Origin: Chloroflexota bacterium
GTDB taxonomy: Bacteria; Chloroflexota; Anaerolineae; B4-G1; SLSP01
Direction: 5' to 3'
DNA: 64,000 nt
Assembly (NCBI GenBank): GCA_019873645.1
Contig: JAIOAX010000024.1
Span: forward strand, 1-64,000
Shown here: positions 1 through 9,218 of the stretch, piece by piece
How the letters are laid out: each line of letters begins with the position of its first letter
How positions within the stretch are numbered: position 1 is the stretch's first letter
Notes under the pieces: model-generated
What the model saw: the letters and a program-made list of their open reading frames with translations, nothing else
Told to the model about the DNA's origin: nothing
The model's database searches: none
Made by a program: the position numbers and the translations under genes

Positions 1-230
1 GTGATCACGATCGTTGGGGAGAGCGCCGCGGTGGGCGTCAAAACTTCTGTCGGGGGGAGCATCAACGGCTCTGGCGGCGGGGAGGTCATGTCGAGAATGT
101 TAGTTTCCGTCAAATCTGCGGGGGGGGGGGCGGCAACCACACCGGTCAAGCCGGGCGGCAAGATGAGCGCCCACAACGTCACAAAAGCTACCGCTTGATA
201 CACACGTCGAGACCAGGACACACGCGCCAT
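1..230 (-). CDS. Secreted protein, N-terminal part, runs off left edge
   Basis: The minus strand is open from an ATG at 228-230 to the window edge, about 76 codons, with an AGGAGG ribosome site at 241-246. The protein starts MARVSWSRR and then has a hydrophobic stretch of about 20 residues ending GVVAAPPP, which looks like a signal peptide. A Pro/Thr-rich segment (LTETNILDM, PPPEPLMLPPTE) follows, typical of the linker after an export signal. No domain is visible, so the function is unknown. The reading frame passes through an uninterrupted run of 11 C on the coding strand (110s-130), right after the signal peptide. A one-base change in that run would close the frame. Confidence 0.7.
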   Translation of the reverse strand, partial: MARVSWSRRVYQAVAFVTLWALILPPGLTGVVAAPPPADLTETNILDMTSPPPEPLMLPPTEVLTPTAALSPTIVI

Positions 231-360
231 AGAGAGGGACCTCCTAAATCATATTAGGCATAGTGATTGAATGACAAAACACAAGCCAAGCCGGTTAGTT
301 TTGGGTTTACCACACTATGACACAAAGAGGCCAGGAACCAATATAAGATGTTTCGGTAAG

Positions 361-388
361 ATTATAGCATAGCACAAAAGAAATGCAA
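361..388 (-). promoter_or_regulatory. Possible sigma70-type promoter for the left-edge secreted gene
   Basis: On the minus strand TTGCAT (383-388) is followed 16 bp later by a perfect TATAAT (361-366). This would give a leader of about 120 nt before the ATG at 230. It rests on consensus match only. Confidence 0.4.
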
Positions 389-454
389 GTGGTCTGTGAG
401 GCAATGGGGAAAATGGAACCTTTCCCCACGCCAGCACGTCATGATGATAGCCGT

Positions 455-712
455 TAGCGGTCAGCCGTCAGCCGTCAGCGGTCAGCCGTCAGCGGTCAGC
501 TATCAGCTTTCAGCCGTCAGCGGTCAGCCAATCGCTGATTGCTGATAGCCGATAGCCGATTGCTAATCGCTTACCATATCAATCCTATCCAAATTGGAGT
601 ACAATGATGACCAGGAGGTCTGAGGCGACAAATGCAACGTGGCGCTGCGCCGCCCCTATCCGATCAACGACTATCCGACCAACGACTATCCGACTAACGA
701 CTACCCGACTAT
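455..712. repeat. Short-word repeat tract upstream of the macroglobulin gene
   Basis: Positions 455-571 are built from near-identical 7-8 bp words (GTCAGCC, GTCAGCG, GCTGATA, GCCGATA). Positions 661-712 repeat a second word set (CGACTATC, CGACCAA). The same vocabulary recurs at many gene ends in this window. Nothing coding is seen in the 494-bp gap between 231 and 724. Confidence 0.8.
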
Positions 713-724
713 AGGAGGAGTAGA

Positions 725-3700
725 ATGAACCGTAAGCATTGGATACTGATTTCTTTGTTGATAGCAACACTGTTGAGCCTGGGCGCCTGCGGAACCAGGC
801 CTTCACCCACGCCGGCGCCGTCGGCTACGGCCACGCCGCGTCCCACAGCCACGCCGTTGCCGCCCAAACCTGTCATCCCCTACACACCCGTGCCGGCCGA
901 TATGCTCTCGCCCGTCGTCATCCAGCGCAGCCCCAAGCGCGGCGAAAGTCTCAAGCCTGACGGCGCGATTGAAATTGTCTTCGACAAAGCGATGGATCAA
1001 TCCGCCGTGGCGCGGGCGTTCACGCTGCAAAAGGCCGGCGAAGGCGCGCCTGTCAAAGGCGAACTTTCGTGGGTTGACGCGCGCACGCTGCGCTTCAAAC
1101 CCGCCGAAGCGCTGCCGCGCGATACCGTCTTCGATGTGATCCTCACCCAGAATGCCAGCGCCGCTACGGGCGAGCTGCTGCGCGAACCGTATACTTTCCG
1201 CTTCGCGACGGCCGGCTACCTTGAAGTCACCCAGGTCATCCCCGACCCGGACGCCGCCGATGTGGAGACCGACTCGACCATCACCGTGATGTTCAACCGC
1301 CCTGTCGTCCCCTTGACCACGCTGGCGCAAATGGAGAATCTGCCCGACCCCGTGACCTTCGAGCCGCCTATCAACGGGCGCGGGGAATGGGTCAACACGT
1401 CCATCTACATTTTCAAACCCGCCGAACCGCTTGCCGGCGGCGTGACCTACCGGGCGACGGTCCGCGCCGGCTTGCAGGATGTCGCCGGCGCGCTGTTGGC
1501 CGAGGATTATGTGTGGCGTTTCACCACCATCCCGCCAAAGGTCGTGTGGGTGCAGCCGCGTGAGGATCAGACCCTGGTGGACATCAAAACCGCCATCACC
1601 GTGCAGTTCAACCAGCCGGTAGACGAAAACGCCGTCAGGCGCGCCTTCCACTTAAACGGCGGACGCAGCCTGTTGGGGAGCAACGAGGTCAACGGCGCGC
1701 TGACGGTCAACGGCAGCACGGCCACTTTCACGCCCACCCGCGCCCTGGACTTCAATACCGTTTACACCGTGAAGCTGGATGCGGGCATCACCTCGCCGTT
1801 CGGCGGCAGCGGGATGAAGGAAGGCTACACCTGGAACTTCACCACCGTCCCCTTGCCCGAAATCGTTTCCACCAATCCCACCCATCTGGAACGCAATGCC
1901 CCGCCTCATACTGCTTTTGAGATCAAGTTCAACACGCCGATTGACCCGGCTACGGTCATGCCTAACCTGACGATGACGCCGCCGTTCTCGCCCACGCAGG
2001 TTTACACTTACTTTTCCCCTTACAACAACACCTTCGTCCTGCAATTCGGCGCGCAACCTTCCACCGAGTACACCGTGGTCATTAAAGAGGGCATCGCCGA
2101 TCCCTACGGCAACACCATTCCGCGTGGACGCACGGTCAAGTTCCGCACCGGCCCATTGGAACCGCTATACCGTCTGCATGTGCCCGATCTCATCGGCACG
2201 TATGACGCCGCACTGCCTGCGCGGGTGGTGCTCAGCCATGTCAACGTCAACCGTGTCAATATGCGGCTCTACAAGCTGCCGACCTCGCTTTTGCAGCAGT
2301 CTTACTGGCAGTGGTTGGAGAAACTTCCCGCCGGCGTTCAACTGCTCCGTGAATGGCGGCAGAACCTCGAAAGCCCGTTGAACAAACAAAGTTATACCGT
2401 TGTTGATCTGACGGCCACACCGGGGGGAACGCTGGAGCCGGGTTTCTACCTCCTGGATACGGATTCGCCGGATGTTTCTCAAGAATACGCCTACTATTAC
2501 AACCGGCGCCACATTCTGGTTGTATCGCATCTCAACCTTACCTTGAAGACCGGACCGGAAGAAGCGTTCATCTGGGCCACCGATCTGAGCAGCGGCCTGC
2601 CGATTCCCGATCTCGCGTTGAATGTGTTCCAGTACGACGCCGGCAGCCTGGGAACCGTCGTCACCGATAAAGACGGCATCGCCCGCGTGAAGATTCCCGC
2701 CGCGCGCAATACCCTCATCGTCTACAGTGAGTATCCCTTCGCCGCCGTCGCCGAAGGCTGGGGGCGTGGCATCGGCGCGTGGGATTTCGGCATAGGCGAA
2801 GGGGAGTATTCCCAGGCCTATCGCACCTACGTTTATACCGACCGGCCCATTTACCGCCCCGGCCAAAAGGTACAGTTCAAAGGGGTTTTGCGCGCGGAGA
2901 ACGACGCCGCCTTCAGCCTGCCGGGCATGCGCACGGTCACCGTCTCCATCCGCAACGCCGCTTATGAGGAAATCTACAACCAGAAACTCACCGTCAGTGA
3001 GTTGGGTACATTCGATGGGACGCTAGATCTGTCAGAAAGCGCGCCGCTGGGCAATTACCAGATTTTCGTCTCTTTTGGCGATTATAGCGGCTATGCCGAC
3101 TTCCAGGTAGCGGCCTATCGCGCGCCGGAATTTGAGATCATCGTGGAGACCGCAGCCGCCGAGGTGCAACGCGGCGCCGATGTGGCGGCGACGATTACGG
3201 CGCGCTATTACTTTGGCAGCCCACTGGCAAATACCAACGTCACCTGGAATGTGCTGGCCGAGGATTACCGCTTCCAGCCGCCGTGGGGGGGACGCTACAG
3301 CTTCAGCGACGTGGACGATCCCTACGTCTGCTTTGACTGCTGGTGGTGGCGGCGCGAATCCGAACCGCTGGAACCTATCCTCAGCGGCAGCGGGACCACC
3401 GACGCCAACGGTGAGCTCAAAATCACTCTGGCCGGTCAAACCTTACAGGCAGCGCTCGAACGCACAAAAGACAACCCAATTACCAATCCCCAATCCCTGG
3501 TTACCTTCCCCGCTTCCCGTATCACGCTTGAAGCCACCGCCACCGGCCCCGATAATCAGGCTATCTCCGGGCGCACAAACGTTGTCGTTCACCCTGGCCC
3601 GTATTATATCGGTCTCAGCTCACGTGCTTACGTCGGCGAGGCCGGCAAGCCGAGCGCTATAGACCTCGTGGCCGTGGATTGGACCGGGACGCGCCTGCCC

Positions 3701-6700
3701 GATAAGGCCATCAAGGTCGAATTCTACCGCCGCGAGTGGATCAACACCTTCGTCGAGAACGAATTCGGCGGTGGAACCTGGGAGTGGGAGACCAAAGAGA
3801 CGTTGGTGGATCAAACTACCGTCACGACCAACAACCTCGGCGAGGCTGTGGCGACCTTCACGCCGGCGGAGGGCGGCTCCTATCACATCGTCGCCACCCC
3901 GGCCAATCCTACGCCGGAGACCGAGGCCATTCGCTCGTCCATCTTCATCTGGGTTGCAGGCAAGGATTACGTCTCCTGGCGACGTGAGAACAACGACCGC
4001 ATCACCCTCATCAGTGACAAGAATACCTACAAAGTCGGCGAGACTGCCGAAATTCTCATCCCCTCGCCGTTTGCGGGGCCGCACATGGCCCTCGTCACCA
4101 TCGAGCGCGCCGGCGTTCGCCGCTATGAGGTCATCCAGCTCACCAGCAACAGCACCATCTACCGCCTGCCCATCACACCGGGCGACATCCCCAACATCTA
4201 CGTCTCTGTCGTGCTGCTCAACAAGCGGCAAGACGGCAAACCGGCGGACTTCAAGATGGGCCTGTTGCCGCTGGATGTGGACCCGCAGCCTGTGACTTTA
4301 GACTTGCGACTTGAGACGAATGTTGAACAAGCGCAACCCGGCGAAACGGTGGATTACACCCTCCGCGCGACGCTGCCCAGCGGCGAACCGGCCGCCAACG
4401 TGGAACTCTCACTTGATATGGTAGACAAGGCCGTACTCAGCCTCAAGCCGCGCAGCAGCGACATTGTGCAGGGCTTCTATGCCCGCCGCGCGCTCCAGAT
4501 CAACACCGCCAGCATCCTCAGCCTCTCCGTGAACCGCTATCTCCAGGAACTCGCCGCGGATTTGGAGCTGACGCTGGCTTCCGACGCGGCTCAAATGGGG
4601 TATGCAGCGGATGTAGAAAGACAGGCGCTGCCTGCCGCTATGCCCGCAGCCATGGCGACACCCGTACCGGCGGCAGTCGAGATGGAGAAATACGCCGAAA
4701 ACGTTGCGCCACCGGCCGGCGTGGAAATCCGCGAGGAATTCGCCGACACCGCCTACTGGAATCCGCGCATCACGACCGACAGCGAGGGCCGCGCCGTCGT
4801 CACGCTCAAACTGCCCGACAACCTCACCACCTGGACGCTGCGCGCCGTCGGCCTCACCGCCGATACGCGCGTGGGCGAGGGCAGCGCCGACCTGGTCGCC
4901 ACGAAACCGCTGCTGGTGCGCCCTGTCGCCCCGCGCTTCTTCGTCGTGGACGACCGCGCGCAGCTTGCCGCCAACGTCAGCAACAACACCGGGCAAGACC
5001 TCACCGTCGAAGTCACCTTGAGCGCCGAGGGCGTGGGTGTCCACACCGAGACGCCGCCGCGCCAGACGGTCGTCGTCCCTGCACGCAGCGAGCGCAAGGT
5101 GACGTGGTGGGTGACGGTGCAGGATGTGGTCAACGCACAGCTCATCTTCAGTGCGGTCTCCGGCGAGTATGCCGACGCGAGCAAACCGCGCCTCAGCACC
5201 GGCCCGGATGGCTCATTGCTGGTCTTCCGCTACACCACGCCCGACATCGTGGGGACGGCGGGGCAGCTCACCGAGGGCGGCTCGCGCACCGAAGCCATCG
5301 CCCTGCCGCCGGAGTTTGATGAGCAGCGCGGCAGTCTCATCGTGCAGCTCGATCCGAGCCTCGCCGCCGGCATGCAGGACGGCTTGCGCTATCTGGAATA
5401 CTTCGAGTACGAGTGCACCGAGCAAACCGTCAGCCGCTTCCTGCCCAACGTCCTCACCTACAATGCGCTGCGCTCCCTGGGAATCGAAAATAAGGAGCTT
5501 GCCGAACGCCTGCCCGGCCTGGTGGATGAGGGTCTGAACAAGCTGTACCTCCAGCAGAATCCCGATGGGGGCTGGGGTTGGTGGTACAAAGCCGAGCAGC
5601 GCACCAGTAACCCGCACGTGAGCGCGTATGTCGTCTTTGCGCTGCTCAAAGCGCAACAAAGCGGCATCGGCGTCAAACAGGATGTGCTCAACAACGGCAT
5701 TGCCTACCTGCAAGCCCAGATCAAGGCCGTGCGGGATTACCAGCACTTCCGCAATGCCAACCAACAGGCGTGGCTGCTCTACGTCCTGGCGGAAGGCCGC
5801 GCTGCGCCGCAGGATAAGCTCGGTGAACTCTACGAAAATCGCGACAAGTTAAGCTACTACGCCCGCGCGTACCTGGCGCAAGCCCTGTGGCTCTACAACC
5901 AGAGCGACAATCGCCTCGCCACGCTGCTCTCGGACCTGAACAATGCCGCCATCCTCAGCGCGACCGGCGCGCATTGGGAAGAAGCCAACTACGATTGGTG
6001 GGCGATGAACACCGATACCCGCTCCACCGCCATCATCCTCGACACGCTGATCAAGCTCGATCCGCAAAATGCCTTGCTGCCGAATGTCGTGCGCTGGCTC
6101 ATGGTCGCCCGGCGGGCCGGCATCTGGGAGACCACACAGGAAACGGCCTGGTCGCTCATCGCCCTCACCGACTGGATGGTGCAAACCGGCGAGCTTGACG
6201 CCAACTACGAGTACGCCTTCTTCCTCAACGACCGCGAACAGGCGCGCGGCATCGCTACCCGCGAGACCATCCGCGAAAGCAGCCGCACCATCATACCCAT
6301 CGCCAACCTCATCGCCGATATGACCAACGCGCTCACCATCGCCCGCAGCGACGGCAACGGTCGCCTCTACTACACGGCGCACCTTGAAGTCTACCAGCCG
6401 GTGGAAAACGTGGAGCCTGCCGATAGAGGCATCATTGTCCAAAGAAAGTACACGCTGGCGGAGTGTGCGAATCTAAGAATCAGCGAATCGGAGAATCAGC
6501 AGGTTGGCGAGTGCCCTGATGTGCGCGAGGTAAAGTTGGGGGATGTGATCCGCGTGGATTTGACGCTCATCGTGCCGCACGACCGCTACTATGTGGTGGT
6601 AGAAGACCCACTGCCGGCGGGCGGCGAGGCCATTGATACGGGGTTGGCGACCACCAGCCTGTTGGCGACGCCGCCTTCCCTGCGGCGCGAAGGCTCGCGC

Positions 6701-6919
6701 TGGTGGTGGTGGTGGCGCTGGTACACCCGCAGCGAGTTACGCGATGAAAAAGTGGTTCTCTTCGCCGATTACTTGCCCGCAGGCACTTACGAGTACAGTT
6801 ACACCTTCCGCGCCACCCTGCCCGGCGACTATCACGTGCTGCCCACCGTCGCCAAAGAGTTCTACTTCCCCGAAGTCTTCGGGCGCAGCGATGGGCGATT
6901 GCTGACCATCGGCGAATAG
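725..6919 (+). CDS. Alpha-2-macroglobulin family lipoprotein with thioester motif
   Basis: This is a 2064-aa bacterial alpha-2-macroglobulin, thought to be a surface or periplasmic protease trap that snares proteases covalently. The N-terminus has a lipoprotein signal with lipobox LSLGAC. A Pro/Thr linker follows, then about four Big_5/SbsA-type Ig-like repeats (residues about 50-480), then macroglobulin domains with the YVYTDRPIYRPGQ signature near residue 700. A Pro/Ala/Met-rich stretch near 1300-1330 is a candidate bait region. The thioester motif CTEQ is intact at Cys1564, followed by the alpha-toroid region (QNPDGGWGWW) and a C-terminal beta domain. A GGAGGAG ribosome site lies just upstream of the ATG. 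Unlike the E. coli ECAM locus, no penicillin-binding protein 1C gene is adjacent. It converges on the phosphoesterase gene, with a shared hairpin between them. Confidence 0.93.
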   Translation: MNRKHWILISLLIATLLSLGACGTRPSPTPAPSATATPRPTATPLPPKPVIPYTPVPADMLSPVVIQRSPKRGESLKPDGAIEIVFDKAMDQSAVARAFTLQKAGEGAPVKGELSWVDARTLRFKPAEALPRDTVFDVILTQNASAATGELLREPYTFRFATAGYLEVTQVIPDPDAADVETDSTITVMFNRPVVPLTTLAQMENLPDPVTFEPPINGRGEWVNTSIYIFKPAEPLAGGVTYRATVRAGLQDVAGALLAEDYVWRFTTIPPKVVWVQPREDQTLVDIKTAITVQFNQPVDENAVRRAFHLNGGRSLLGSNEVNGALTVNGSTATFTPTRALDFNTVYTVKLDAGITSPFGGSGMKEGYTWNFTTVPLPEIVSTNPTHLERNAPPHTAFEIKFNTPIDPATVMPNLTMTPPFSPTQVYTYFSPYNNTFVLQFGAQPSTEYTVVIKEGIADPYGNTIPRGRTVKFRTGPLEPLYRLHVPDLIGTYDAALPARVVLSHVNVNRVNMRLYKLPTSLLQQSYWQWLEKLPAGVQLLREWRQNLESPLNKQSYTVVDLTATPGGTLEPGFYLLDTDSPDVSQEYAYYYNRRHILVVSHLNLTLKTGPEEAFIWATDLSSGLPIPDLALNVFQYDAGSLGTVVTDKDGIARVKIPAARNTLIVYSEYPFAAVAEGWGRGIGAWDFGIGEGEYSQAYRTYVYTDRPIYRPGQKVQFKGVLRAENDAAFSLPGMRTVTVSIRNAAYEEIYNQKLTVSELGTFDGTLDLSESAPLGNYQIFVSFGDYSGYADFQVAAYRAPEFEIIVETAAAEVQRGADVAATITARYYFGSPLANTNVTWNVLAEDYRFQPPWGGRYSFSDVDDPYVCFDCWWWRRESEPLEPILSGSGTTDANGELKITLAGQTLQAALERTKDNPITNPQSLVTFPASRITLEATATGPDNQAISGRTNVVVHPGPYYIGLSSRAYVGEAGKPSAIDLVAVDWTGTRLPDKAIKVEFYRREWINTFVENEFGGGTWEWETKETLVDQTTVTTNNLGEAVATFTPAEGGSYHIVATPANPTPETEAIRSSIFIWVAGKDYVSWRRENNDRITLISDKNTYKVGETAEILIPSPFAGPHMALVTIERAGVRRYEVIQLTSNSTIYRLPITPGDIPNIYVSVVLLNKRQDGKPADFKMGLLPLDVDPQPVTLDLRLETNVEQAQPGETVDYTLRATLPSGEPAANVELSLDMVDKAVLSLKPRSSDIVQGFYARRALQINTASILSLSVNRYLQELAADLELTLASDAAQMGYAADVERQALPAAMPAAMATPVPAAVEMEKYAENVAPPAGVEIREEFADTAYWNPRITTDSEGRAVVTLKLPDNLTTWTLRAVGLTADTRVGEGSADLVATKPLLVRPVAPRFFVVDDRAQLAANVSNNTGQDLTVEVTLSAEGVGVHTETPPRQTVVVPARSERKVTWWVTVQDVVNAQLIFSAVSGEYADASKPRLSTGPDGSLLVFRYTTPDIVGTAGQLTEGGSRTEAIALPPEFDEQRGSLIVQLDPSLAAGMQDGLRYLEYFEYECTEQTVSRFLPNVLTYNALRSLGIENKELAERLPGLVDEGLNKLYLQQNPDGGWGWWYKAEQRTSNPHVSAYVVFALLKAQQSGIGVKQDVLNNGIAYLQAQIKAVRDYQHFRNANQQAWLLYVLAEGRAAPQDKLGELYENRDKLSYYARAYLAQALWLYNQSDNRLATLLSDLNNAAILSATGAHWEEANYDWWAMNTDTRSTAIILDTLIKLDPQNALLPNVVRWLMVARRAGIWETTQETAWSLIALTDWMVQTGELDANYEYAFFLNDREQARGIATRETIRESSRTIIPIANLIADMTNALTIARSDGNGRLYYTAHLEVYQPVENVEPADRGIIVQRKYTLAECANLRISESENQQVGECPDVREVKLGDVIRVDLTLIVPHDRYYVVVEDPLPAGGEAIDTGLATTSLLATPPSLRREGSRWWWWWRWYTRSELRDEKVVLFADYLPAGTYEYSYTFRATLPGDYHVLPTVAKEFYFPEVFGRSDGRLLTIGE

Positions 6920-6936
6920 CGTAAGGCGTGAAACGT

Positions 6937-6990
6937 AAAACGTGAAACATAAAACGTGGGAGCCCCCTCACGTTTTACGTTTCACGTTTT
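6937..6990. terminator. Bidirectional hairpin between convergent genes
   Basis: Two 22-nt arms (6937-6958 and 6969-6990) pair with one mismatch around a 10-nt loop. The arms are made of the words CGTGAAAC and CGTAAAAC. They sit between the stop of the macroglobulin gene and the stop of the converging phosphoesterase gene, so a transcription terminator for both strands is likely. The same words reappear inside a glycosyltransferase gene near 47980-48005. Confidence 0.75.
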
Positions 6991-8023
6991 ATTCGATATC
7001 TACCACCACAATCTCCGGCGGGCAGAGAAAGCGTGCGCGTGGCGCGATGCTGCCCTCCATCCCCAGTCCCCGGCTGACATAGAGTGTCGTCGCGTCGAGG
7101 GTATAACGCCCCATCTCGTATTTCTTACCGTAGGCCGAGAAAGTCATCACCGCGCCGTAAAGGGGCAGGCGGATTTGCCCGCCGTGGGTGTGTCCGGCCA
7201 GATAAAGGTCAATGTCGTTTGCAACCGCTGCCTCGGCAAGGTCGGGGGTGTGATACAAGAGCAGCTTGTACGCCTCAGATGGAACTTGCCGCGTCAGCGT
7301 TTCAAGGACGGCGCGGTCACGCTTCGGCACGCTGCGATGCGATTGTATGCCGATAAGACACAAGGGGACATCCTCAAAGGGCAGGCAAACCACCTCATCA
7401 TAGAGCACCGTAATCGGCAATCCCGCGAAGATCGCCTGCATGGCGTTCGGCGGATCCAGTCGGCTGTCCGTCACGGCATAGACGCCATAGGGCGCCGCCA
7501 ACTGCGCCAGGAAACTGCGGGCGTCGGCACGTGTCAGGGGATCGTTGAAATACGAAGTATTGAAATAATCCCCGGTGAGCACGATGATATCAGGCTCCAG
7601 AGCGGCGACCTGGGTTAACGTCTCGCGTTCGCGGCGGGTGGTGTACTCTACGTGCAGGTCGGAAAGGTGTACAAGACGCAAGGGCCTGTCGGGGAAAAAG
7701 GCCGGCCCCTCTACGGTTACTTCTGTCACCGTCAAGCGAAACGGTTCGATATACAGCGCCTCGAAAGCACATATAGACAGCGCCACATTCAAAGTCCACA
7801 TTACTGCCAGGGTCGCTTTGGCGGCGTTCGAGGACGGGACGTGCCTCCAACGCCAGAAAAACGGCACCAACAGCGCTGCCATCAACCAGCGGACAATGGT
7901 GAGTGTCACCAGCGGCGGTCCAACCGGGCCATACGAAAGGCCCAGACGTGGCAACAGCGCCAGCAGCAGCCAATCCAGTGCCAAGAATCCCGACAGGGCG
8001 ATCGCTAATGATTTTCTAAACAT
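6989..8023 (-). CDS. Membrane metallophosphoesterase, YkuE-like, GNH motif lost
   Basis: This is a 344-aa calcineurin-like phosphoesterase preceded by three hydrophobic N-terminal segments (residues about 5-95), so the catalytic domain is membrane-tethered. Visible metal-binding motifs are SDLH (Asp122, His124), GD (151-152) and GHTHGGQ near residue 280. The third canonical motif, usually VLGNHD after VYA, reads VTDSRLD at 184-190, so the conserved Asn and His are missing. Flanking residues align well, which argues against a frameshift. The family hydrolyses phosphodiesters; this copy may have altered or lost activity. The 3' end lies in the bidirectional hairpin shared with the macroglobulin gene. 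Confidence 0.9.
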   Translation of the reverse strand: MFRKSLAIALSGFLALDWLLLALLPRLGLSYGPVGPPLVTLTIVRWLMAALLVPFFWRWRHVPSSNAAKATLAVMWTLNVALSICAFEALYIEPFRLTVTEVTVEGPAFFPDRPLRLVHLSDLHVEYTTRRERETLTQVAALEPDIIVLTGDYFNTSYFNDPLTRADARSFLAQLAAPYGVYAVTDSRLDPPNAMQAIFAGLPITVLYDEVVCLPFEDVPLCLIGIQSHRSVPKRDRAVLETLTRQVPSEAYKLLLYHTPDLAEAAVANDIDLYLAGHTHGGQIRLPLYGAVMTFSAYGKKYEMGRYTLDATTLYVSRGLGMEGSIAPRARFLCPPEIVVVDIE

Positions 8024-8088
8024 GTTCTAATGTCTCTTTAATCTTTCATTTACACATTTCTAATATGCGTCTGCTATATTATAGGCGT

Positions 8089-8110
8089 ATCGAGTGAAAG
8101 AGTACTCGAT
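8089..8110. promoter_or_regulatory. Inverted-repeat operator candidate before the Hsp20 genes
   Basis: ATCGAGT (8089-8095) and ACTCGAT (8104-8110) form a perfect 7-bp inverted repeat with an 8-nt spacer. It lies just downstream of an AT-rich TATATTATA box (8075-8083) and 31 bp before the Hsp20 ribosome site. It is not the standard CIRCE sequence. Control of heat-shock expression by it is inferred from position. Confidence 0.45.
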
Positions 8111-8152
8111 GATCAAAAACTATAACCATATCTTACTTAAGGAGGTATGACT

Positions 8153-8599
8153 ATGTTTGGAAGAACATTCTGGGGAACGATGGATCCGTGGAATGAAATG
8201 GAACGCCTGCGGCGTGAAATGAATCGGTTGTTCAGCAACTTCCCGCTACTTCCTGAGCTGCGGGTAGCGCCCGGCTATCCGGCGATGAACGTCTGGACCA
8301 ACGAAGAGGGTGCCGTCATCACCGCTGAACTGCCCGGTATTGATCCCGAAAAGCTGGACATCTCCGTCGTCGAGAACACCCTTACCTTGAGCGGTGAGCG
8401 CAAGCCCCTCGAACTCAAGGAAGGCGAGGTCTATCATCGCCGCGAACGCGGCTACGGCAAATTCACCCGCTCCTTCCAACTGCCGTTCAACGTTGACGCT
8501 AACAATGTCCATGCGGTCTACGAGAAGGGCGTGCTGCGCATCAACCTGCCGCGCGCCGAGGCCGATAAGCCCCGCAAGATCGCCGTCAAGGCTGCATAA
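8153..8599 (+). CDS. Small heat-shock protein Hsp20, copy 1
   Basis: This 148-aa alpha-crystallin-domain chaperone binds unfolding proteins in the cytoplasm without ATP. The N-terminal arm is rich in aromatic and charged residues (MDPWNEMERL). The crystallin domain covers about residues 40-140 and ends with GVLRINLP, the family's conserved C-terminal signature. An ATG at 8147 lies only one base after GGAGG (8141-8145), so the ATG at 8153, with 7-nt spacing, is the better start. It is the first of three Hsp20 genes in a row. Confidence 0.92.
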   Translation: MFGRTFWGTMDPWNEMERLRREMNRLFSNFPLLPELRVAPGYPAMNVWTNEEGAVITAELPGIDPEKLDISVVENTLTLSGERKPLELKEGEVYHRRERGYGKFTRSFQLPFNVDANNVHAVYEKGVLRINLPRAEADKPRKIAVKAA

Positions 8600-8668
8600 C
8601 GCCGTACCCTTGACGATGCGACTCTTGACTAGCGACTAAAGACTAAGCGACTATTTAGGAGGTGAACT

Positions 8669-9079
8669 ATGGCTGAGGAAAAGGAACTCAACATCCAGGA
8701 AACACAAAAGCAAGAAGTGGCGAAGACCGGCGCCGAACGCACCCGCTCACGGCTGGCCTTCGTCCCCCGCGCCGACATCTACGAAACCAATGAAGCCATC
8801 GTCCTGTTGGCAGACATGCCCGGCGTGGACGAAACGACACTGGACATCACGTTGGAGAACGACGTGCTGACCATTAACGGTTACGTCAACACATCCTATC
8901 CTGAAGGGTACGGGCTGGCCTATGGCGAATATCGCGTGGGCGACTATCAGCGCAGCTTCACCCTGTCCGACAAGATCAACCGCAACAAGATCGAAGCGAC
9001 GGTCAAGGACGGCGTCCTGCGCCTGTACCTGCCGAAGGCCGAACCCTCGACCCGCAAGATCGCGGTGGTAGCCGGATAA
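8669..9079 (+). CDS. Small heat-shock protein Hsp20, copy 2
   Basis: This 136-aa alpha-crystallin-domain protein has a hydrophilic N-terminal arm (EEKELNIQETQKQE) instead of the aromatic arm of its neighbours. The crystallin domain spans about 32-136 and contains DMPGVDE and KDGVLRLYLPK. A strong AGGAGGTG site precedes the ATG. The divergent N-terminal arm suggests a different substrate or oligomer preference from copies 1 and 3. It is separated from copy 1 by 69 bp that contain the short words GCGACTA and GACTA. Confidence 0.92.
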   Translation: MAEEKELNIQETQKQEVAKTGAERTRSRLAFVPRADIYETNEAIVLLADMPGVDETTLDITLENDVLTINGYVNTSYPEGYGLAYGEYRVGDYQRSFTLSDKINRNKIEATVKDGVLRLYLPKAEPSTRKIAVVAG

Positions 9080-9100
9080 GCATTACAGGTCAGCGCTTGC

Positions 9101-9143
9101 CAGGATTCACAGGATATCTCTGCAAACGCCCCTGTGAATCCTG
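9101..9143. repeat. Perfect 13-bp inverted repeat between Hsp20 genes
   Basis: CAGGATTCACAGG (9101-9113) pairs perfectly with 9131-9143 around a 17-nt loop. There is no T-tract, so it is not a classical terminator. It may be a dispersed palindrome or an RNA structure that separates expression of copies 2 and 3. A related CAGGATT-type element lies at 32950-33027. Confidence 0.7.
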
Positions 9144-9218
9144 CGAGTTCTGGAATTTGAACGTTTGACGACGCGACGAGATGACTACCGACTTTAAGAT
9201 TCTTGAAGGAGGTGGAGT

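Noticed and set aside
455-571. CRISPR-like array
   Set aside because: The words are 7-8 bp, irregular and without spacers; not a CRISPR.
8089-8110. CIRCE element
   Set aside because: The arms are ATCGAGT/ACTCGAT, not TTAGCACTC/GAGTGCTAA; a different operator at most.
8147-8152. Upstream ATG of the first Hsp20 gene
   Set aside because: It lies one base after GGAGG, too close for initiation; the ATG at 8153 has normal spacing.
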